From positions 1 through 64,000 of the forward strand of contig NZ_CAMYIC010000062.1 of assembly GCF_947258355.1 (NCBI RefSeq): 64,000 nucleotides of DNA. Reading direction: 5' to 3'. The translations under genes were made by a program, and so were the position numbers. Position 1 is the first letter of the stretch; every line of letters begins with the position of its first letter. This document shows, one piece after another, positions 17,550 to 24,133 of this stretch. The notes below the pieces were generated by a model, which did no database searches, was not told the origin of the DNA, and worked only from the letters and a program-made list of their open reading frames with translations. The DNA comes from an uncultured Allomuricauda sp. GTDB taxonomy: Bacteria; Bacteroidota; Bacteroidia; Flavobacteriales; Flavobacteriaceae.

Positions 17550-18125
17550 ATGCCAGTTAAAATTAGACTTCAGAGACACGGTAAAAAAGGTAAACCATTC
17601 TATTGGGTAGTCGCTGCAGATGTAAGAGCGAAAAGAGACGGTAAATTTTTGGAAAAATTGGGTACGTATAACCCGAATACCAATCCAGCTACAATCAATC
17701 TTGATATTGATGGTTCCGTAAAATGGTTACAGAACGGTGCACAACCAACCGATACAGCCAGAGCAATTCTTTCTTATAAGGGTGTGATGATGAAGCACCA
17801 CTTAGCAGTAGGTGTTCGTAAAGGAGCATTGACCGAAGAACAAGCCGAAGAAAAATTCAACGCTTGGTTGGAAGAGAAAGAACAAAAAATCCAAGCCAAA
17901 AGAGATGGTTTGAGCAAAGCAGAAGCAGAAGCTAGAGCAAAAGCATTGGAAGCTGAGAAGGAAGTTAGTGCCAAGAGAGCTGCTGCTGCACTACCTGAAG
18001 AGGAAGTTGCTGAAGAGGCTGCCGAAGAAACCGCTGAAGCTGCAACAGAAGAAACTACTGCGGAAGCTGAAGCCCCTGCCGAGGAGGCTCCTGCTGCTGA
18101 AGAAGCTGCCAAAGAAGAAGAATAG
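17550..18125 (+). CDS. rpsP: 30S ribosomal protein S16 with long acidic tail
   Basis: This 191-residue protein starts MPVKIRLQRHGKKGKPFYW, the bS16 signature, and continues through LEKLGTYNPN. The conserved S16 part ends near residue 85; a charged helical region follows, and the last 45 or so residues are almost only Ala and Glu. Long S16 tails of this kind occur in Bacteroidetes; the role of the tail is unknown. The gene is 12 nt upstream of rimM, whose product matures the 16S 3' domain, a classic pairing. Confidence 0.95.
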   Translation: MPVKIRLQRHGKKGKPFYWVVAADVRAKRDGKFLEKLGTYNPNTNPATINLDIDGSVKWLQNGAQPTDTARAILSYKGVMMKHHLAVGVRKGALTEEQAEEKFNAWLEEKEQKIQAKRDGLSKAEAEARAKALEAEKEVSAKRAAAALPEEEVAEEAAEETAEAATEETTAEAEAPAEEAPAAEEAAKEEE

Positions 18126-18137
18126 AAACGTAGGACG

Positions 18138-18665
18138 ATGCGCAAGGAAGACTGTTTCTACCTGGGCAAAGTCGTTTCAAAATATAGCTTTAAGGGCGAG
18201 GTGTTGGTTAAATTGGACACCGACGAGCCCGATATCTACGAAAATATGGAATCAGTGCTTGTTTCGTTGGGAAACAACCTGGTTCCATTTTTTATTGATA
18301 GGTGTCGATTGCACAAATCCAATTTGCTCCGTATTGATTTTGAAGAGGTAAAGGATGAGCCCACGGCAGATAAGATTATCGGCTCCGAGCTATATCTTCC
18401 CTTAACCATGTTGCCTCCACTTACAGGAAATAAATTCTACTACCATGAGGTAATCGGATTTACTGTTATGGATGAGGTGCATGGAGATATTGGTATTGTG
18501 GAATCCGTGAACGATAGTGCTTCACAAGATTTGTTCGAAATAAAGAAAGGGGATAAGGAGTTATTGATTCCCGTTAGTGATGATATTATAACCAAAGTGG
18601 ATAGGGAAAACAGAGCCATCCACGTAAAAACCCCTGAGGGATTGGTTGGCCTTTATCTAGGTTAA
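18138..18665 (+). CDS. rimM: 16S rRNA processing protein RimM
   Basis: This 175-residue protein has an N-terminal RimM domain (CFYLGKVVSKYSFKGEVLVKLDTDEP) and a C-terminal PRC-barrel (YYHEVIGFTVMDE...GIVESVND, ending TPEGLVGLYL). RimM binds ribosomal protein S19 and assists maturation of the 30S head. It is cotranscribed with rpsP (12-nt gap). Length is normal. A terminator follows directly. Confidence 0.94.
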   Translation: MRKEDCFYLGKVVSKYSFKGEVLVKLDTDEPDIYENMESVLVSLGNNLVPFFIDRCRLHKSNLLRIDFEEVKDEPTADKIIGSELYLPLTMLPPLTGNKFYYHEVIGFTVMDEVHGDIGIVESVNDSASQDLFEIKKGDKELLIPVSDDIITKVDRENRAIHVKTPEGLVGLYLG

Positions 18666-18670
18666 GACAA

Positions 18671-18700
18671 AAAAAGGAGGCTAAACTTAGCCCCCTCCTT
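18671..18700. terminator. Terminator between rimM and the convergent outer-membrane gene
   Basis: A stem with inner palindrome GGCTAA/TTAGCC and outer GGA/TCC arms is preceded by seven A. On the minus strand the T-run follows the stem, so it fits best as terminator for the minus-strand gene; for rimM the downstream T-run is weak. It could serve both. Confidence 0.65.
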
Positions 18701-18723
18701 CTTTAATAAAACTAGACGAAATT

Positions 18724-18795
18724 TTATTTTTTCCACTTGCCGCCACCTAGGTAAAATCCTAATGATATACCTAAGTAGGAGTTTTTGACATTTAT
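18724..18795 (-). pseudogene. In-frame C-terminal beta-barrel tail after a stop codon
   Basis: Right after the TAA of the outer-membrane gene, and in the same frame, 23 further codons run to a second TAA. They contain SYLGISLGFYLGGGKWKK, which looks like the last strands of a flavobacterial outer-membrane protein. The neighbour already ends with a proper barrel terminus (FAFHF). This is either a deletion scar between two tandem paralogues or a readthrough extension. No start codon serves the tail alone. Confidence 0.4.
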
Positions 18796-19299
18796 TTAGA
18801 AGTGAAAGGCAAAACCAATCAATCCTTGAAAGGCGCTGTCTGCCTTATCTTCATCTAAAGTCATATTGTATCGTATTGTTGGCTCAATACTTACGTTATT
18901 TGCTACAAACCATGCATATCCCCCTTGAAGACCAACCCAACTGGCACCATTTCCGTCAGAACTTGCACCAGTATAATCTACTCCTAAAGGAATCTCGTCT
19001 ATAATGTAGTATTTAGCTCCAACCTTGTAATTGAATGTTCCATCCATATCATCCCCGCCAGAATAACCAAGCCCTACTTTTAAAGCTAAATTGTCGGCTA
19101 CAAAGTAACCTCCTTCAGCTCCTACCGAATACAAGGTAAATCCATTGGTGGAGACTAGAGAAAAAGCTGTACTACCAGTAGTCCAAGAACCTGTGTTGGC
19201 CTCGATAATCCAGCTGCCTTGGCTCAATGAGTTCGAGTCATTTTGTGCATAAGTTGTTATTCCAACGAAAATGAACATTGCAAAAACTATTTTTTTCAT
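18796..19299 (-). CDS. Outer-membrane beta-barrel protein (porin-like), function unknown
   Basis: This 167-residue protein has a signal peptide (MKKIVFAMFIFVGITTYAQ) and alternating glycine/aromatic strands characteristic of small 8-strand barrels (LALKVGLGYSGGDDMDG, GASWVGLQGGYAWFVANN). It ends in FHF, the usual aromatic C-terminus for BAM insertion. The substrate or role is unknown; similar small barrels in Bacteroidetes are annotated as porin family or OmpW-like. It is monocistronic, convergent with rimM. A barrel-like tail continues in frame after its stop. Confidence 0.82.
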   Translation of the reverse strand: MKKIVFAMFIFVGITTYAQNDSNSLSQGSWIIEANTGSWTTGSTAFSLVSTNGFTLYSVGAEGGYFVADNLALKVGLGYSGGDDMDGTFNYKVGAKYYIIDEIPLGVDYTGASSDGNGASWVGLQGGYAWFVANNVSIEPTIRYNMTLDEDKADSAFQGLIGFAFHF

Positions 19300-19479
19300 A
19301 ATAAATAATGTTTAGATAATTTGGTGATGATTTAACTGGGACCTTTCCCAAAAATTGATGGCGAAATAACCATATGCAACTTAAATATTGGTTAGAGGAT
19401 TAACGTATGACCTATTTCAACTGATGAATGATATGTTTCAATTGATGCTTATTAAATATGTGAACTATAATTTGGTCCA

Positions 19480-20190
19480 ATGAAACCTTTCAAATTCAAA
19501 GAATTTACCGTTCATCAAGACCAATGTGCCATGAAGGTCGGTACCGATGGTGTTTTGTTGGGCGCTTGGGTTTCGTTGGAAAAACATCCCGAATCAATTT
19601 TGGACATTGGGGCTGGAACCGGACTCATTGCTTTGCAACTCGCTCAACGTTCGTTGGCAGAAACTATAGATGCTATTGAGTTGGATGAGGCTGCCTATGA
19701 GCAATGTGTTGGTAATTTTGAAGCATCCCCATGGGGAGATAGATTGTTCTGCTACCATGCTGGATTCGATGAATTTGTAGACGAAATGGATGATACATAT
19801 GATCTTATAATTTCCAATCCTCCATTTTATTCCGAACATGTTCTTAGTGGAGATGAAGCTCGAGACAAGGCAAGACAAAGCAGTTCGCTACCATTTGACG
19901 AATTGGTTAGTGGTGTCTCCAAGTTTTTGACTGAAAATGGTGTTTTTGCTGTAATCATTCCATTTAAAGAAGAAGCAGCTTTTATTGAGCTGGCCCAAAA
20001 AGTTCGATTATATCCAAATCGTATCACAAGGGTGAAGGGAAATCCAGATGCCAATTTCAAAAGAAGTCTGATGGAATTCAGCTTTCATGAGAACAAAACT
20101 CTTGTGGATTCGTTGGTGATTGAAGAAGGGCGACATCAATACACAGAAGAATACATGAAATTGACGCAAGCATTTTATTTAAAAATGTAA
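19480..20190 (+). CDS. trmN6: tRNA1(Val) (adenine(37)-N6)-methyltransferase
   Basis: This 236-residue Rossmann methyltransferase has the SAM motif LDIGAGTGLIALQLAQ (about residues 40-55) and the N6-adenine motif DLIISNPPFY (about 107-116). FKFKEFTVHQDQCAMKVGTDGVLLGAW at the N-terminus is the YfiC/TrmN6 signature. The enzyme methylates A37 of tRNA-Val in E. coli. The gene stands 45 nt before the acyl-CoA dehydrogenase gene; a functional link is not expected. Confidence 0.9.
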   Translation: MKPFKFKEFTVHQDQCAMKVGTDGVLLGAWVSLEKHPESILDIGAGTGLIALQLAQRSLAETIDAIELDEAAYEQCVGNFEASPWGDRLFCYHAGFDEFVDEMDDTYDLIISNPPFYSEHVLSGDEARDKARQSSSLPFDELVSGVSKFLTENGVFAVIIPFKEEAAFIELAQKVRLYPNRITRVKGNPDANFKRSLMEFSFHENKTLVDSLVIEEGRHQYTEEYMKLTQAFYLKM

Positions 20191-20234
20191 CAATGCACAA
20201 ATGAAATGTTATATTTACTCAAAATTTATTCTAA

Positions 20235-21413
20235 ATGAAGCCCGATTTATTTGAAGCCCCAGATTATTACAATTTGGACGATTTACTTTCCGAGGAACAT
20301 AAACTAGTTCGTGATGCTGCTCGCCAATGGGTAAAGCGAGATATATCTCCAATTATTGAGGAATATGCCCAAAAAGCAGAATTCCCCGAGCAGATTATTG
20401 GAGGATTGGCCGAAATTGGTGCTTTTGGTCCCTATATTCCCGAAGAATACGGTGGTGCAGGATTGGACCAAATCAGTTATGGTTTGATTATGCAGGAGAT
20501 TGAGCGTGGCGATAGTGGCGTTCGCTCCACCGCTTCTGTACAATCTTCCCTAGTGATGTATCCCATATTTGCTTATGGAACCGAAGAACAGCGTAAAAAG
20601 TATTTGCCCAAGTTGGCATCTGGTGAATGGATGGGCTGTTTTGGGCTTACCGAACCTAACCATGGTTCAAATCCTGGAGGTATGGAAACTAAGTTCAAGG
20701 ATGCTGGGGACCATTATATATTGAATGGTGCCAAATTATGGATATCCAACTCGCCATTTGCCGATATAGCCGTGGTTTGGGCCAAAAATGAGGAAGGCAG
20801 GATTCATGGATTGATAGTAGAACGTGGAATGGAAGGTTTTTCCACCCCAGAGACCCACAATAAATGGTCGTTAAGGGCATCCGCGACGGGAGAGCTTATC
20901 TTTGATAATGTAAAAGTGCCCAAGGATAACCTTTTACCGGGCAAGAACGGTTTGGGGGCACCTCTTGGTTGTTTGGATTCAGCTCGTTATGGTATTGCTT
21001 GGGGAGCTATCGGCGCGGCCATGGACTGCTATGATACCGCGCTCCGATATGCCAAGGAAAGGGTTCAATTCGGGAAACCGATAGCCGCATTTCAGCTTCA
21101 ACAAAAGAAATTGGCCGAAATGATCACTGAAATCACCAAGGCCCAACTATTGGCTTTTCGTTTGGGACAACTAAAGAACGAGGGCAAGGCGACAACTGCT
21201 CAGATTTCCATGGCCAAACGGAACAATGTGGAAATGGCCATCAAAATTGCCCGCGAAGCAAGGCAGATGTTGGGCGGGATGGGAATCACTGGTGAGTACA
21301 GTATTATGCGCCATATGATGAACCTCGAAAGTGTGATTACCTACGAAGGCACACACGATATACACTTGTTAATAACCGGTGCTGATATTACAGGAATTTC
21401 TGCGTTCAAATAA
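20235..21413 (+). CDS. Acyl-CoA dehydrogenase, glutaryl-CoA dehydrogenase-like
   Basis: This 392-residue flavoenzyme shows the acyl-CoA dehydrogenase signatures CFGLTEPNHGSNPGGMET and QMLGGMGITGEY, with the catalytic glutamate in TYEGTHDIH (about residue 375). The sequence MGCFGLTEPNHGS and the Arg-rich IERGDSGVRSTASVQSSLVMYPI block fit the glutaryl-CoA dehydrogenase subgroup, which oxidises and decarboxylates glutaryl-CoA to crotonyl-CoA in lysine and tryptophan breakdown. Substrate is inferred from these motifs. It ends one base before the convergent FdhF/YdeP-type gene, with no terminator between. Confidence 0.88.
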   Translation: MKPDLFEAPDYYNLDDLLSEEHKLVRDAARQWVKRDISPIIEEYAQKAEFPEQIIGGLAEIGAFGPYIPEEYGGAGLDQISYGLIMQEIERGDSGVRSTASVQSSLVMYPIFAYGTEEQRKKYLPKLASGEWMGCFGLTEPNHGSNPGGMETKFKDAGDHYILNGAKLWISNSPFADIAVVWAKNEEGRIHGLIVERGMEGFSTPETHNKWSLRASATGELIFDNVKVPKDNLLPGKNGLGAPLGCLDSARYGIAWGAIGAAMDCYDTALRYAKERVQFGKPIAAFQLQQKKLAEMITEITKAQLLAFRLGQLKNEGKATTAQISMAKRNNVEMAIKIAREARQMLGGMGITGEYSIMRHMMNLESVITYEGTHDIHLLITGADITGISAFK

Positions 21414-23720
21414 TTAAGATCGCGGAATTTTATCCACGGTAACCTTTATGGATTTGCTAATGGGAGTCTGGCTCTTATCCGCAAAATGATTGTGGGGCAC
21501 CAGCATATTTGTCTCTGGAAAATAAGCGGCCATGTTTCCTTTTGGTATTTCGTAGGTGACCACCAAGAATTTTTCTGCTGTTCGCTGGATACCATCATAA
21601 TTGCTGTGTAGATTAATAACATCCAATTGGGTCAATCCCTGTTCCAACATATCTTCTTTGTTCATAAAAACAACTCGGCGTTCGTTGTAGATTCCTCGGT
21701 AACGATCGTTCAAACCATAAATGGTAGTATTGAACTGATCATGTGAACGAATGGTCATCAGCAAGAATTCATCAGGGTTTAATTCATGGTCTGGCAAAGA
21801 AGTAATGGACAGTTGCGCCATACCATTAGGTAATTTTCTAAAATCGCGGTTACGAACGTTATTGGGCAAATAGTATCCAAACCCTTTGGATTGCTCACTG
21901 GTGTTTTCAAATCCTTTAACTGTTTTATCGATCAATTTTCGGATAAGATTGTAATCCTGGCCCAATTCGTACCAATTCATGGAGTGATTGCCCCTAAAAT
22001 AAGTATGAGCCAAAAGAGCGATGATCTCAGGTTCACTTTTAATATGTTCTGAAGGAGGCTTTAATAGCCCCTTGCTCTGACGAACCTTGCCCGTACTGCT
22101 CTCCATAGTCAAAAATTGGAGTTCGCCATTCTTTTCATCTTTTTCGGAACGACCAAAGGTGGGTAACAACAATGCAGTTTTACCGGTAACTAAGTGACTG
22201 CGATTCAGTTTGGTGCTTATTTGTACCGTTAAGTCGCAATTCTGAATGGCCTTTGCAGTATATCGAGTGTCCGAAGCGGCCATTAAAAAATTACCTCCCA
22301 AACAAACAAATACCTTGGCTTTTTCGGTATACATTGCCTCGATGGCCTCGACTGTGTCATATCCTTTTTCCGTTGGGGGATCAAAATTGAGATGTTTCTG
22401 GATATTCGCATTAAGCGTTTTGTTCACGTAGTGCATAATGCCCACTGAGCGATCTCCCTGTACATTGCTATGGCCACGTACAGGGCAGGTTCCAGCAAAG
22501 GGTTTGCCTACGGCTCCTTTGAGCAATAAGATATTGACGTATTCTTTGATACAATCCACCGCATTTTTATGTTGGGTGATGCCCATGGCCCAACAGACGA
22601 CGATTTTGGAGTTTTCGGCCAACAATTCCGCAACCTTGTCTATTTTTCGCATGTAAACACCACTTCGGCGTTGCAGGTTTTCCATGTCGTAGCGATCCAA
22701 ATCTTTCAACAGTTCATCGTAACCATCCACGTACTCCACAATAAACTCATGGTCAATAACATTGGAATTTTTGGCATTCAAGGCCACTAGTTTTTTTGTG
22801 ATCAGTTTGGCCAGTGCAATATCTTCATTGATTCTTACCGGAAGGTGTATATCGGCAATTGGTTGTCCATTCCCCAACATGTCGGAAACACTTTGCGGGT
22901 TTTTAAAGTTGACCAATCCTGTTTCGGCCAATGGATTTATACTGATGATCTTTCCACCGTTCTTTTTGCATTTTTCAAGGGCAGACAACATTCTGGGATG
23001 ATTCGTGCCCGGGTTCTGCCCAACTACTAGAATGACTTCCGCCCCATAAAGGTCGTCAAGTTTTACTGAACCCTTACCTATCCCCAAGGTCTCGGAAAGG
23101 GCCACTCCAGATGATTCATGGCACATATTGGAACAGTCGGGCATATTGTTGGTGCCAAAGGCACGGGCAAACATACCATAGAGGTATGCGGCCTCATTGC
23201 TGGAACGGCCCGAAGTATAAAAAATAGCCTCGTTCGGGTCTTTTAACTTGTATAGTTCATCGGAAATCAATTCAAAAGCATCTTGCCATGAAATAGGTTC
23301 GTAATGTACACTGTTTGGTTTTAGGACCATGGGTTCAACCACACGTCCCAACTTGTTCAGCTCAAAATCGCTGAGCTGTGATAATTCTTCTACAGAATGT
23401 TTCTTGAAAAAATCAGCACCAATGTGTTCTCGAGTAGCTTCATCTGCCAATGCTTTTGCTCCATTCTCACAATACTCGGCAATTTTTGATGGATGTTCTG
23501 GAACGGGCCACGCACAGCTGGGGCAGCGAAAACCATCTTCTTGGTTCATTTCCAATAAGCTTCGCATGGAACGCACTATCCCCATTTCCTTGAAACTGTG
23601 CCGCAAGGCTTCTTTTACGCCCAAAAAACCGGCAGAGGTCTGCATAGGTTCCTTAAGTCGAAGTCCTGTAAATTTAATATCCCCGGTCAGGGAAACATTT
23701 CGGTTTGTTTTGTTCTCCAT
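21414..23720 (-). CDS. FdhF/YdeP family molybdopterin oxidoreductase
   Basis: This 768-residue protein is a molybdopterin-dependent oxidoreductase of the YdeP type: CPSCAWPVPEH near residue 92, FYTSGRSSNEAAYLYGMFARAFGTNN, VILVVGQNPGTNHPRML, and the C-terminal molydopterin dinucleotide-binding domain (SHDQFNTTIYGLNDRYRGI). YdeP homologues are related to formate dehydrogenase alpha but the natural substrate is uncertain; acid resistance has been reported in E. coli. The classical N-terminal CxxC-C iron-sulfur motif is not obvious. It lies 5 nt after a small DUF7009-like gene, so the pair is probably cotranscribed. Confidence 0.88.
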   Translation of the reverse strand: MENKTNRNVSLTGDIKFTGLRLKEPMQTSAGFLGVKEALRHSFKEMGIVRSMRSLLEMNQEDGFRCPSCAWPVPEHPSKIAEYCENGAKALADEATREHIGADFFKKHSVEELSQLSDFELNKLGRVVEPMVLKPNSVHYEPISWQDAFELISDELYKLKDPNEAIFYTSGRSSNEAAYLYGMFARAFGTNNMPDCSNMCHESSGVALSETLGIGKGSVKLDDLYGAEVILVVGQNPGTNHPRMLSALEKCKKNGGKIISINPLAETGLVNFKNPQSVSDMLGNGQPIADIHLPVRINEDIALAKLITKKLVALNAKNSNVIDHEFIVEYVDGYDELLKDLDRYDMENLQRRSGVYMRKIDKVAELLAENSKIVVCWAMGITQHKNAVDCIKEYVNILLLKGAVGKPFAGTCPVRGHSNVQGDRSVGIMHYVNKTLNANIQKHLNFDPPTEKGYDTVEAIEAMYTEKAKVFVCLGGNFLMAASDTRYTAKAIQNCDLTVQISTKLNRSHLVTGKTALLLPTFGRSEKDEKNGELQFLTMESSTGKVRQSKGLLKPPSEHIKSEPEIIALLAHTYFRGNHSMNWYELGQDYNLIRKLIDKTVKGFENTSEQSKGFGYYLPNNVRNRDFRKLPNGMAQLSITSLPDHELNPDEFLLMTIRSHDQFNTTIYGLNDRYRGIYNERRVVFMNKEDMLEQGLTQLDVINLHSNYDGIQRTAEKFLVVTYEIPKGNMAAYFPETNMLVPHNHFADKSQTPISKSIKVTVDKIPRS

Positions 23721-23725
23721 CTTGG

Positions 23726-24094
23726 TCAGTGTTGCAGTTTTGGATTTGGATAATTGTCTGATTGGTCCTCCATCCTGTTTTCAAGGCAAGTGAAGTCTTT
23801 TTCCAATAATAGATGTAGTTTTTTGCCTGCTGGAAGCTCCATTTCATGTGCAAAGCCAACGATGTCATTATGGAACCAATTTTTTCCATCATCTTCGGGA
23901 ACCATCATTAAGATATTGCCATTGGAGTAGATTGCTTCAAGGTTTTGAATTGTAGGGGCTAATTTGACTTGGTATTGAAAAATGCTGTTTCCGAATTCGG
24001 TGTTTTCATTTATCGACCCCGTTTCGGATAGTTGCTGTACTTCACTTTGGGTCAATCTAAACCGTATGGAATTCCCTTTAATTCTAATTTTCAT
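23726..24094 (-). CDS. Hypothetical protein (DUF7009-like), paired with the YdeP-type oxidoreductase
   Basis: This 122-residue protein begins MKIRIKGNSIRFRLTQSEV and alternates beta strands and loops. It has a single cysteine in DFTCLE. I associate it with the small DUF7009 family that often accompanies YdeP-type oxidoreductases in Bacteroidetes, but this is from memory. It ends 5 nt before the oxidoreductase start, so the two are translated from one message, suggesting an accessory or maturation role. It starts 40 nt after the dnaE2-like stop, with no terminator between, so the three may form one unit. Confidence 0.7.
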   Translation of the reverse strand: MKIRIKGNSIRFRLTQSEVQQLSETGSINENTEFGNSIFQYQVKLAPTIQNLEAIYSNGNILMMVPEDDGKNWFHNDIVGFAHEMELPAGKKLHLLLEKDFTCLENRMEDQSDNYPNPKLQH

Positions 24095-24133
24095 GTGATG
24101 GTCAATTCGTTAGTGAAAGTTACGGTATTCCGA

